38,913 nucleotides of DNA from Clostridiales bacterium. GTDB lineage: Bacteria > Bacillota > Clostridia > Christensenellales > CAG-138. Location of the stretch: positions 1-38,913 of the forward strand of contig JAISXK010000087.1 in the NCBI GenBank assembly GCA_031270585.1, written 5' to 3'. Numbering within the stretch: position 1 is the first letter of the stretch; each line of letters starts with the position of its first letter. The notes under the pieces were generated by a model. It searched no databases and was not told the origin of the DNA. It was given only the letters and a program-made list of their open reading frames with translations. Of this stretch, positions 9,066 to 16,692 are shown piece after piece. A program made the translations under genes and the position numbers.

Positions 9066-9578
9066 ATGTCAAGAAAGACATTTATAACGGTGATTGCGGC
9101 GGCGGTATGCGTGATTGCCGCGGCAGGCGCGATACTGGTGTTCAGCGGCAACAGGCGCGGCATGACAAGGTTATCCAAAACCCGCGCGCTGCAAGAAATG
9201 CCCCTGCTTTTCATCACCGGTGAAGAATACGCGCTGATGCGCGCCGCCCGCGAGGATGCCACCGTGAAAGAGATATTGGCATCGCAGCAAAACGAGGCTT
9301 TTGCATTGACCATATTGCAAGAGGGCGACCGGGCGCGTTTGCTGGGGCCCCTTTTGCCCGAGGGCGCCGTATTTGGCGATTTTGCCGTAACCAATAAAAC
9401 CGTTGTGATAGAGTATATGCTGCAAAACGACCGCGTGGTGTTGGAATGCCTGCCCGGCGCCGGCATAAACAAAACTATTATGCGCTATGACAATGCGGCC
9501 GATATCGCCAATGGCGGCATGGCGCTCTATACCAATAACGACAACGCCGTGTTCCAGTATTTTAAAAGGGAACAATAA
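9066..9578 (+). CDS. Membrane-anchored protein of unknown function
   Basis: 170 residues from the ATG at 9066, which has GGAG seven bases upstream. An N-terminal hydrophobic helix (FITVIAAAVCVIAAAGAILVF) is followed by a basic stretch NRRG, so it is most likely a type II membrane protein or uncleaved signal anchor with an extracytoplasmic domain of about 140 residues. I do not recognise the family. The domain is a mix of charged helix (YALMRAAREDATVKEILA) and strand-like stretches, with no cysteines outside the membrane helix and no catalytic motif I can name. It is a single plus-strand gene between ychF and tsaD, convergent with tsaD only 26 bases away. Its sequence looks coding; the overlapping minus ORFs are its shadows. 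Confidence 0.75.
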   Translation: MSRKTFITVIAAAVCVIAAAGAILVFSGNRRGMTRLSKTRALQEMPLLFITGEEYALMRAAREDATVKEILASQQNEAFALTILQEGDRARLLGPLLPEGAVFGDFAVTNKTVVIEYMLQNDRVVLECLPGAGINKTIMRYDNAADIANGGMALYTNNDNAVFQYFKREQ

Positions 9579-9604
9579 ATAACCCCACGCACCTTAAAAG
9601 ATGT

Positions 9605-10663
9605 TTACCGGGCATAGGTAATACGCGCGACGGCGTTAAGGTCAAGCCCTGCCAACTGCCCGGCCATCAGCGCATAATAGCCCGCGCACGCAATCATGGC
9701 GGCGTTGTCGCCCGTATAACGGGGATGTGGCGCAAAAAAACGCAGGCCGCTTTCTTCAGTGCGCTTTGAAAACGCTTCTTTAAGCGCTTTATTGGCCGAT
9801 ACGCCGCCCGTTAGCGTGAGCAAGGCCGCGCCGCGCATTGTGGCCGCCCGCATGGTTTTATCCACAAGCGCCCGCACGACGCTGTGCTGGAAGGACGCGG
9901 CCACATCCGCGTAATTTACGTTCCCGCCGCGCGACCGCATCCTATGCAGATAGTTGATAACCGCCGTTTTCACGCCGGAAAAGGAGAAGTCCAAGCTATC
10001 CCGCAGCGCTGCCGGCAGCGGCAAGGCGTTGGGGTTTCCCATGGCCGCAAGCGCTTCCAGTCTGGGGCCGCCGGGGTAACCCAGGCCCAGCACACGCGCA
10101 ATTTTATCAAACGCTTCGCCCGCCGCGTCGTCGCGCGTACAGCCTATCAGCGTGGCGGACGTATACGCCCCCACATCGAATATATGGCTGTGCCCGCCGG
10201 ATGCCACCAAACAGATAAAGGGCGGCGCGCAATCCGCATGACTGATGTAGTTGGCCGCGATATGCCCCGCTATATGGTTCACCCCTACCAGCGGCAGGCC
10301 CCCGGCGTACGCAAGGCCCTTTGCGTAGCTCACGCCGGTAAGCAGCGCGCCCACAAGCCCCGGGCACGCGGTAACGGCAATGGCGTCGATATCCTTTAGC
10401 GTCATACCGGCCTCATGAAGCGCCCTTTGCACCACGGGGCCAAGCTGCTCCACATGGTTACGCGAGGCAAGTTCGGGCACCACGCCGCCATACCGCTCGT
10501 GCACGGGTATCTGCGAATATACGGCATTGCCGTATACCTGCCTGCCGTCTTTCACCACGGCCGCTGCGGTCTCGTCGCAGGATGTTTCGATGCCCAGCAC
10601 CACGGCCGATTGTTTTTCTATCAGGCTTTGCGCGCGCTTTTGCGCGATATCCATATAGCGCAT
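9605..10663 (-). CDS. tsaD: tRNA N6-adenosine threonylcarbamoyltransferase TsaD
   Basis: 352 residues. TsaD transfers the threonylcarbamoyl group to A37 of ANN-decoding tRNAs, together with TsaB and TsaE. Visible motifs are LGIETSCDETAAAV at about residue 23, the metal-binding NHIAGHI, VASGGHSHI, and GGVSANKALKE near the C-terminus. The first 20 residues are a slightly long lead-in, so ATGs at 10663 or 10654 are both possible; no clear Shine-Dalgarno decides. The start lies two bases after the stop of the upstream TIGR01906 gene, so translational coupling is likely. tsaB and tsaE are not in this window. Confidence 0.96.
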   Translation of the reverse strand: MRYMDIAQKRAQSLIEKQSAVVLGIETSCDETAAAVVKDGRQVYGNAVYSQIPVHERYGGVVPELASRNHVEQLGPVVQRALHEAGMTLKDIDAIAVTACPGLVGALLTGVSYAKGLAYAGGLPLVGVNHIAGHIAANYISHADCAPPFICLVASGGHSHIFDVGAYTSATLIGCTRDDAAGEAFDKIARVLGLGYPGGPRLEALAAMGNPNALPLPAALRDSLDFSFSGVKTAVINYLHRMRSRGGNVNYADVAASFQHSVVRALVDKTMRAATMRGAALLTLTGGVSANKALKEAFSKRTEESGLRFFAPHPRYTGDNAAMIACAGYYALMAGQLAGLDLNAVARITYAR

Positions 10664-10665
10664 GC

Positions 10666-11376
10666 TTACGCCGCGCCCAGCCTGCGCCTGAAAAACCTGG
10701 CGTTAAATACAAACGCCAAGGCGAACAGCCCCAAAAAGAACACCAAAAACAACTCCACCATGCGCAGTATAATACCGTAAAACAGCTCTGACGGCATCAT
10801 GTTTATCATGCGGCTGGTGGCGAGGTCGAACAGCCATAGGTCGTTATTGAAGAATACGAGATGAAAATACGTCCAAAACGCGTTAAAGTCCAGCGTGGCA
10901 AACGCTGTAAGCGCAAGGAGCAATAATAAAAACAGCCCGCCCGCCCACAGGTACGCGCGCGCCAGCATGCATATTGCCGCCCGCCTGTAAACGAACGCCA
11001 GCGCCGCCGCGAACAGGATATATGCCGCCAGCATCACCCATGACGCCGTGCGCCAATTTTGGTAGAGTACCTTTACATCCACCATATGCGCGCGTTCGCG
11101 CTCGTTAAACATGGAAACAATCTCTCCGTTCACCGTCACGTCAATATCGATGCTGTCAGCCCGGCCCTCCATATAGTCGATCATTTGACTGCTGGCGCGC
11201 GTCAATTCCCCGGTGGTCATGCCCATGCCGGCGGCCTGGCCGATGGATGCGTAGAGCCCATAAAACATGTCGTCGTCATTGACGCATGCCTGCAGGCTGA
11301 AAAACAAAATGGCGGTGATAAAAGCCAGGCACAGCAGCACCGCAACGGGGCGCAAAGGCCGAGCAAGTGGTTTCAT
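10666..11376 (-). CDS. TIGR01906/DUF1461 family integral membrane protein
   Basis: 236 residues with four hydrophobic helices: one near the N-terminus (VAVLLCLAFITAILFFSLQA), then three after residue 110. The large loop between helices 1 and 2 contains FNERERAHMVDVK, the hallmark of the TIGR01906 (DUF1461) family. That loop is probably extracytoplasmic. The function of the family is unknown to me. It sits in a run glgP - this gene - tsaD, with 49 bases after glgP and 2 bases before tsaD, and has a strong AGGGGG ribosome site eight bases before the ATG. The distance to tsaD suggests co-transcription. Confidence 0.85.
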   Translation of the reverse strand: MKPLARPLRPVAVLLCLAFITAILFFSLQACVNDDDMFYGLYASIGQAAGMGMTTGELTRASSQMIDYMEGRADSIDIDVTVNGEIVSMFNERERAHMVDVKVLYQNWRTASWVMLAAYILFAAALAFVYRRAAICMLARAYLWAGGLFLLLLLALTAFATLDFNAFWTYFHLVFFNNDLWLFDLATSRMINMMPSELFYGIILRMVELFLVFFLGLFALAFVFNARFFRRRLGAA

Positions 11377-11425
11377 AAGGCGTTCCCCCTGAACTGATGA
11401 GGTTTTTATAAGCGGCGCCGTGGCG

Positions 11426-13777
11426 TTACGCCTCGGGCATAGCCCTTACATGCCAGATTTCACCGGCGTATTCCCCAACCGCGCGGTCGCTGCTGAATTT
11501 GCCGGCGCCAGCGGTATTCATAAGGCACATGCGCCCAAAGGCGGCGCTGTCGCGGCAGGCCGCGTTCACGCGCTCTTTGGCGGCGATATACTCCATGAGC
11601 TCCAGCAGCACGAAATACCGGTCGGGCATGCCGTAATTGCCGCTAAGCAAACTGTCGTGAATTTCCGTATAAATATCCAGCTTGCCGAATGTGCCGTCCA
11701 CCAGCGCATCCACCAAACGACGCACACGCGGCTCGTTGTTGTAAATATCATAGGGGTTGTAATATGCGCGTATGGCGTTCAATTCGGCTACGGATTTGCC
11801 GAATATAAAATTGTTTTCAGCCCCGGCCTCCTCTACTATTTCTACTGTGGCGCCGTCATACGTGCCCAGCGTCACGGCGCCGTTTAGCATCAGCTTCATA
11901 TTGCCTGTGCCGCTCGCCTCGGTGCCGGCAGGGGATATCTGCTCGCTCACATCCGCCGCGGGTATGATATGTTCCGCGTAAGAACAATTGTAGTTCGTAA
12001 CGAACACCATCTTAAGCAAATCGTTCATGGCGGGGTCGGCGTTTATTTTCGCCGCGATATCCTGTATGAATTTGATAATGCCCTTGGCGCGCCAATAGCC
12101 TGGCGCCGCCTTGGCGCCGAATATCACCGCAGTGGGCATATAGTTTTGTATGCGGCCCTCTTTTAGCCCATAATAGGTATCCAGCACCGAAAACGCGTTC
12201 ATCAGCTGCCGTTTGTATTCGTGCATGCGTTTCACCTGCACGTCAAACACAAAGTGCGGCGGCAGCGCGACACGCTCGGTTTTTTCTATGAGCGCGGAAA
12301 GCCGCCGCTTTTTCGCGCGCTTTATAGCGTTGAATTCTTCCACATCCGCATCGGACAGATAGCCCTTCAGGCCGCTGAGCCGGGATAGATCTTTTATCCA
12401 TCCGTCGCCTATACGCCGCGTGATAAAGCCGGAAAGCTCGGGGTTGCACAGGGCAAGCCAGCGGCGCTGGGTGACGCCGTTGGTGATATTGATAAATTTG
12501 TCGGGGTAAAGATTATAAAAATTCTTCAATACGTCGTGCTTGAGTATTTCCGTATGAATGCGCGCCACGCCGTTTACCGTGCGACAGCAGTAACCGGCGA
12601 GATTTGCCATGTGTATGGTGGTTTCCTGTATGATGGAGATTTTTTCGATATTGGCTACGCCGCGCTCCAGCAACTCGCCGCAAAACCTGGCGTTGATGCG
12701 GTAAATTACATCAAACACATGGGGTATGACGGACTTGAAGAGCTCTACGTCCCATTTTTCCAGCGCCTCAGCCATCACGGTGTGGTTCGTATAGGAGAAC
12801 ACATGGCGCGCCGTATCCAGCGCGGCATCAAAATCAAAGCCCTCGCGCATCAGCAGGCGAACAAGCTCGGGTATGGATACCACCGGGTGCGTATCGTTGA
12901 GCTGCACGCACACCAGCGATTTGAAGTTTTCCAAACTGCCGTTGTTGTTGCGTTTAAAGTTGTGTATGATATCCTGCAGCGACGCGCTGCTCAAAAAATA
13001 CTGTTGCTTCAGCCGCAGCTGTTTGCCCGTAAATGTGGAATCGTTGGGATACAATACGCGGGTAATATCCTCCACGGCGTTTTTTTCTCTTACAGCACGG
13101 TCATACTGCTGGTCGTTGAACGCCTGAAAGTCAAACTCCTCCATGGGCTCGCTCTGCCACAGGCGCAGCGTGGCGATATCGTTTGACCGGTAGCCTATCA
13201 CCGGCATGTCGTAGGGGATGGCGTGCACCGTTTGGTTTAAAAACTCCACCTGCACGCTGTGCGTATCGCGCCGTATGCTCCACGGGTCGCCCTGGCGCTG
13301 CCAGTCGTCGGCGCTTTCCACCTGGAAGCCATCGCGAAAGCTTTGCTTAAAGAGCCCGAATTTATAGCGCAGCCCATAACCGTCCAGCGGCAGGCTGTGC
13401 GTGGCGGCGCTGTCAAGGTAGCAGGCGGCAAGCCGGCCAAGGCCCCCGTTGCCAAGCGCCGCGTCTTCAATCTCTTCAAACGCGGCAATATCCATGCCGC
13501 GCGCCAAAAACGCATCCCTGACCTTGTTTAGCAGGCCAAGCGCGTACAGGTTGTTATAAAGCATGCGGCCCATCATGTATTCTGCGCTGAAGTAATACGC
13601 GCGCCGCGCCTGGCCGCGCCGGTGGCGGGTGTTAAACCATTCCTCGGCTATGCTTTCCATCGCCTCCTCGGATATGGCGTCGTGCATCTGGCTGACCGAC
13701 GCATCCGTCAGCGATGCCTGATACTTGCTTTTCAACCGCAGCTCTATTTCGTTCAATGATATCTGTTCGCTCGTCAC
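11426..13777 (-). CDS. glgP: Glycogen/starch/alpha-glucan phosphorylase
   Basis: 783 residues, near the usual 800. It releases glucose-1-phosphate from alpha-1,4-glucan ends using phosphate and pyridoxal phosphate (GT35, cytosolic). The PLP lysine is in EASGTGNMKLMLNGA, about Lys628. Other family segments are AYYFSAEYMMGR, DAALGNGGLGRLAACYLDS, QLNDTHP and NGVTQRRWL. The start is a GTG at 13777 with AGGAGG four bases upstream. It is the first gene of a probable glgP - TIGR01906 - tsaD transcription unit. The GH13 enzyme at 35.7 kb could act on related glucans, but no other glycogen genes are in the window. Confidence 0.97.
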   Translation of the reverse strand: MTSEQISLNEIELRLKSKYQASLTDASVSQMHDAISEEAMESIAEEWFNTRHRRGQARRAYYFSAEYMMGRMLYNNLYALGLLNKVRDAFLARGMDIAAFEEIEDAALGNGGLGRLAACYLDSAATHSLPLDGYGLRYKFGLFKQSFRDGFQVESADDWQRQGDPWSIRRDTHSVQVEFLNQTVHAIPYDMPVIGYRSNDIATLRLWQSEPMEEFDFQAFNDQQYDRAVREKNAVEDITRVLYPNDSTFTGKQLRLKQQYFLSSASLQDIIHNFKRNNNGSLENFKSLVCVQLNDTHPVVSIPELVRLLMREGFDFDAALDTARHVFSYTNHTVMAEALEKWDVELFKSVIPHVFDVIYRINARFCGELLERGVANIEKISIIQETTIHMANLAGYCCRTVNGVARIHTEILKHDVLKNFYNLYPDKFINITNGVTQRRWLALCNPELSGFITRRIGDGWIKDLSRLSGLKGYLSDADVEEFNAIKRAKKRRLSALIEKTERVALPPHFVFDVQVKRMHEYKRQLMNAFSVLDTYYGLKEGRIQNYMPTAVIFGAKAAPGYWRAKGIIKFIQDIAAKINADPAMNDLLKMVFVTNYNCSYAEHIIPAADVSEQISPAGTEASGTGNMKLMLNGAVTLGTYDGATVEIVEEAGAENNFIFGKSVAELNAIRAYYNPYDIYNNEPRVRRLVDALVDGTFGKLDIYTEIHDSLLSGNYGMPDRYFVLLELMEYIAAKERVNAACRDSAAFGRMCLMNTAGAGKFSSDRAVGEYAGEIWHVRAMPEA

Positions 13778-13815
13778 AGTGCCTCCTATGCTATGCCCAT
13801 CGCATTGGCAATCGC

Positions 13816-13824
13816 ATTATACCA
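13816..13824 (-). promoter_or_regulatory. Extended -10 promoter for glgP
   Basis: Minus-strand TGGTATAAT, an extended -10 box, with a poor -35 (GGGTTC at 17 bases). A second -10-like TATACT overlaps just upstream. Leader of about 35 bases to the GTG start. Confidence 0.5.
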
Positions 13825-13924
13825 GTATAGCATAAATTGAACCCAACACCATACCATGCGCGCCGCGCCATAATGGTATCACAAATTGTTTCCACAAATA
13901 GTTTACATCAAGCGCGTATGCTTA

Positions 13925-13933
13925 TGCTATAAT
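13925..13933 (+). promoter_or_regulatory. Extended -10 promoter for the NfeD-FloA unit
   Basis: TGCTATAAT on the plus strand, a perfect extended -10 element, about 27 bases before the NfeD ATG. No convincing -35 at 17 bases, which is usual for extended -10 promoters. Confidence 0.55.
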
Positions 13934-13960
13934 ATTTATAAAAGCGAGGGGGCGATTATT

Positions 13961-14452
13961 ATGGAAAACATGACCGCTACGCTGATCTGTTTGGGCATAG
14001 GTATCCTACTGTTCGTCATAGAAATGTTCACGCCGGGCCTGGGCATACCGGGCTTTGTGGGAGCGCTGGCGTTTTTCGCGGCGGTGCTGCTGCAAATCAA
14101 CAACCCCGTGGGCATTGTATTCATGGTCGCGCTGGCGCTGTTCTTAATCTCTGTGGGCCTGCTCGTATTCTTCAGGATTGTTTCCGGCCGCAAATTCGAA
14201 AACTCAAAAGTGGTGCTAAACGAAAAGATAAACGGGTTTTCCACAAATTTAACCGGCAAGGAAGCGCAGGCGCTTACCGGCGGCATGGGCAAGGCCGTTA
14301 CGCCGTTGCGCCCCGCCGGCAAGGCGGAATTTGACGGCGCGGTGCTCGATGTTTCCACGGCGGGCGAGTATTTGCCCGAGGGCACGCGCGTTACGGTAGA
14401 AAAAGTAGAGGGCCTGCGCATACTCGTGCACGCGGCCCCGCCGGAGGGTTAA
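13961..14452 (+). CDS. NfeD-family membrane protein
   Basis: 163 residues from the ATG at 13961, preceded by GAGGGGG. Three hydrophobic helices occupy residues 1-95, including the NfeD-typical EMFTPGLGIPGFVGALAFF. The C-terminal 65 residues form an OB-fold-like NfeDC domain (GKAVTPLRPAGKAEFDGAVLD). NfeD proteins work with SPFH/flotillin proteins in membrane microdomains. In Bacillus yqeZ (NfeD) precedes floA; here one small gene lies between. The track start at 13886 is upstream of the promoter's -10 box and is rejected. Confidence 0.9.
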   Translation: MENMTATLICLGIGILLFVIEMFTPGLGIPGFVGALAFFAAVLLQINNPVGIVFMVALALFLISVGLLVFFRIVSGRKFENSKVVLNEKINGFSTNLTGKEAQALTGGMGKAVTPLRPAGKAEFDGAVLDVSTAGEYLPEGTRVTVEKVEGLRILVHAAPPEG

Positions 14453-14454
14453 AC

Positions 14455-14688
14455 GTGCCGTTTTGTAAAGTATGCGGAACGCCCTACCTCAAAACCGACG
14501 GGGCGTGCCCCACATGCAACGCCTTAAGTTTGTTGCGCCAACAATCGCGGCAAGAGCCCGGTATGGCGCCTGAAAAGCTTAGCCGCGAGCGCAAAAAAAG
14601 CTGGCTGGGGCTAGCGCTTGGCATACCGCTGTTTATTATATTTATCTATGCCATGCTTCACATCATGAGCGCGCTTAAACCCGCGTGA
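14455..14688 (+). CDS. Small zinc-ribbon, single-helix membrane protein
   Basis: 77 residues starting at a GTG two bases after the NfeD stop, with GGAGGG six bases upstream. Cys4, Cys7, Cys18 and Cys21 form a CxxC...CxxC zinc ribbon (CKVCG, CPTC). A charged linker (SRERKKSW) leads to one transmembrane helix ([18 protein letters not shown]). The zinc ribbon would be cytosolic with the C-terminus outside if the positive-inside rule holds. I know no named family. Its place inside the NfeD-FloA unit, followed by a terminator, suggests an accessory role in that module (inference). Confidence 0.8.
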   Translation: MPFCKVCGTPYLKTDGACPTCNALSLLRQQSRQEPGMAPEKLSRERKKSWLGLALGIPLFIIFIYAMLHIMSALKPA

Positions 14689-14704
14689 TAACGTAAAGAA
14701 AGGG

Positions 14705-14739
14705 CCGCGCGACATTTTCGTTTGTTTCGCGCGGTTTTT
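14705..14739 (+). terminator. Intrinsic terminator after NfeD-zinc-ribbon genes
   Basis: Perfect 8-bp stem ccgcgcga / tcgcgcgg with a 15-base loop, followed directly by ttttt. It lies between the zinc-ribbon gene and floA, so floA is either expressed by readthrough or from its own weak promoter in the 50 bases that follow. Confidence 0.85.
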
Positions 14740-14791
14740 AAATATAAAACCGGTAGTACAGCAACATTCGCTCTTGAAAGGAGACTTGCCA

Positions 14792-15793
14792 ATGTATAAT
14801 GTAACATCCGTTATCTTCCCCACTGTCATAGGCATCCTTATCATCATCGCGCTTGCAATCGTCTTCAGCCTGATACCCGTGCGGTTATGGATCGCGGCGC
14901 GCGCTTCCGGCGTACAGGTGCGTATATCGCAGCTCATCGGCATGCGCATACGTAAAGTTGTGCCTGCGCGTATCGTAAACCCGCTTATCAAGGCCACCAA
15001 GGCGGGGCTTTTTGTGCCGCTCGATAAGCTTGAGGCGCATTATCTCGCGGGCGGCAACGTGGATAAAGTCGTAAACGCGCTCATCGCCGCGCAGCGCGCG
15101 GCCATCCCTTTGGATTTTGAGCGCGCTTCCGCCATCGATCTCGCCGGCCGCGACGTGTTGCAGGCCGTGCAGATGAGCGTTAACCCCAAGGTGATCGAAA
15201 CCCCCATCATCGCCGCCATCGCCAAAGACGGCATCGAACTGCGCGCCAAGGCGCGGGTAACGGTGCGCGCCAATATCGACAGACTCGTGGGCGGCGCCGG
15301 TGAAGAAACCATCATCGCTCGTATCGGCGAGGGCATTGTTACGACGGTAGGCTCTTCGCCCACGCATTCCGCCGTGCTTGAAAACCCCGACAGCATCTCG
15401 CAAACGGTGCTCAACAAGGGCTTGGACGCCGGCACAGCGTTCGAGATACTTTCCATCGATATCGCGGATGTGGACGTGGGCCGCAATATCGGCGCGCAGC
15501 TGCAGATAGACCAGGCCGAAGCCGACAAGAAAATCGCCCAGGCAAAGGCCGAAGAGCGCCGCGCCATGGCCGTTGCGCAGGAGCAGGAAAACCAGGCCGA
15601 AGTGCAGGGCATGCGCGCCAAGGTGATCGAGGCGGAGGCGGATGTGCCGCGCGCCATGGCCCAAGCGCTGCGTGACGGCAAACTTGGCGTGATGGATTAT
15701 TACAATATGCAAAACGTGATTTCCGATACGCAGATGCGCCAATCCATCTCGCATGGCGCCGCGCCCGCAAGGCCGGATGAAACGCAGCAATAA
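14792..15793 (+). CDS. floA: Flotillin-like protein FloA
   Basis: 333 residues, matching the family's roughly 330. One N-terminal hydrophobic hairpin ([19 protein letters not shown]) anchors it. A PHB/SPFH domain follows (residues about 35-220), then a coiled-coil region rich in Ala, Glu and Gln ([18 protein letters not shown]) that mediates oligomerisation. FloA organises functional membrane microdomains and influences membrane fluidity and cell-wall and secretion proteins. The ATG at 14792 has AAAGGAG eight bases upstream; the TTG at 14774 used by the track overlaps the Shine-Dalgarno. It follows NfeD and a zinc-ribbon gene and precedes a disordered membrane protein. Confidence 0.95.
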   Translation: MYNVTSVIFPTVIGILIIIALAIVFSLIPVRLWIAARASGVQVRISQLIGMRIRKVVPARIVNPLIKATKAGLFVPLDKLEAHYLAGGNVDKVVNALIAAQRAAIPLDFERASAIDLAGRDVLQAVQMSVNPKVIETPIIAAIAKDGIELRAKARVTVRANIDRLVGGAGEETIIARIGEGIVTTVGSSPTHSAVLENPDSISQTVLNKGLDAGTAFEILSIDIADVDVGRNIGAQLQIDQAEADKKIAQAKAEERRAMAVAQEQENQAEVQGMRAKVIEAEADVPRAMAQALRDGKLGVMDYYNMQNVISDTQMRQSISHGAAPARPDETQQ

Positions 15794-15821
15794 TCGCCGA
15801 CTGCAGAAAGGCCGGTGAAGC

Positions 15822-16553
15822 ATGGAAGTTATTATCTTAATTGTTGCCGTCATATCGCTGGTGGCGCGTATTTTAAGCATATCCAAGGAAAAAGCAAAGA
15901 AGGAAGAGCAACGCCGTAAGGCGCGGGAGCAGGCGGCTATGGGGCGGACCCAGCGGGCCCGGCCGCAGCAAAGCAGAGCGGAAGATGCACGCTTCCCGGA
16001 TTATGCGCCGCCCATGTGGCAGGAAAGACCAGCCGGACGCGACCGGGCGGTTTCACCCGTACAGCAAACGGCGTCGGCGCGGGTAACGCCCGCACAGCGG
16101 TATGGCTCGGCGCAAAGGCAAACGCCGGCGCGGCCGCGTGATCCCCGGTTTCCCGATTTCATAACGCCGGATACGGCGCGCCGCGCACAGCCTGGCGGGC
16201 AGCCCGCACGCGCGCCCGGCGAAGGTGAAAGCGCCTCGCCCGCCAGAAAGACGCCGGTGGCGGCGAGCATCGCCACCTCATTGACGCAAACGCAGGGACG
16301 CAACGAAACCATCATACGCGGCGATCAGCATGACGCCGCCCATACGGAAAGCTCTATGAGCGGCGCCGCGTATTGCCCGCCCGCAAAGCACCGCGCGCAC
16401 GCGCTGCGACCCGGAGAGACCCATGGCACGCGCGCGCAGCAACCAGGCATGGCCGCCCAAGCGCTTGCCGGGGGGATGCAAAACAAAAACGCGCTGGTGT
16501 TTGGCGTGATCATGCAGGAAATTTTGGGCAAGCCCAAGGCGCTGCGTCACTAA
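15822..16553 (+). CDS. Membrane-anchored disordered protein, unknown function
   Basis: 243 residues. A short N-terminal helix (VIILIVAVISLVARILSI) anchors it, followed by a basic segment (KEKAKKEEQRRKAREQ) and about 170 residues rich in Pro, Arg, Ala, Gln and Gly with no predicted fold. Two copies of a short motif occur, ARFPDYAPPMW and PRFPDFITPD. The C-terminus is an amphipathic helix, FGVIMQEILGKPKALR; a similar short helix ends hypothetical proteins of other Clostridia as far as I recall. It starts 28 bases after floA, so it is probably a FloA partner with a cytosolic, flexible tail and two conserved peptides (inference). Followed by a hairpin at 16571-16613. Confidence 0.7.
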   Translation: MEVIILIVAVISLVARILSISKEKAKKEEQRRKAREQAAMGRTQRARPQQSRAEDARFPDYAPPMWQERPAGRDRAVSPVQQTASARVTPAQRYGSAQRQTPARPRDPRFPDFITPDTARRAQPGGQPARAPGEGESASPARKTPVAASIATSLTQTQGRNETIIRGDQHDAAHTESSMSGAAYCPPAKHRAHALRPGETHGTRAQQPGMAAQALAGGMQNKNALVFGVIMQEILGKPKALRH

Positions 16554-16570
16554 GGCAGTAAGCGCTGTTT

Positions 16571-16613
16571 GTAATCCCGCCGTAATCCCGCCATTGTAAA
16601 GTGGCGGGATTAC
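16571..16613 (+). terminator. Perfect 12-bp hairpin with duplicated left arm
   Basis: gtaatcccgcca (16582-16593) pairs with tggcgggattac (16602-16613) around an 8-base loop. An extra copy of the left arm, gtaatcccgcc, stands immediately before it at 16571-16581. There is no U-tract (it is followed by ttgcagc), so it may be a 3'-end stabiliser or a factor-dependent terminator. Confidence 0.55.
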
Positions 16614-16692
16614 TTGCAGCTTTGAACGAAATCGTATAAACTGCAAGCATGCGATATCGTACAATACAAATCGCGCAAGGGGAAGCGGACTG

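Noticed and set aside
8855-9472. 205-aa minus-strand ORF
   Set aside because: The plus-strand gene has a promoter, ribosome site and membrane anchor; this one has none and overlaps the ychF promoter.
14885-15886. 333-aa minus-strand ORF
   Set aside because: Antisense shadow of floA; rich in His and Arg with no known motif.
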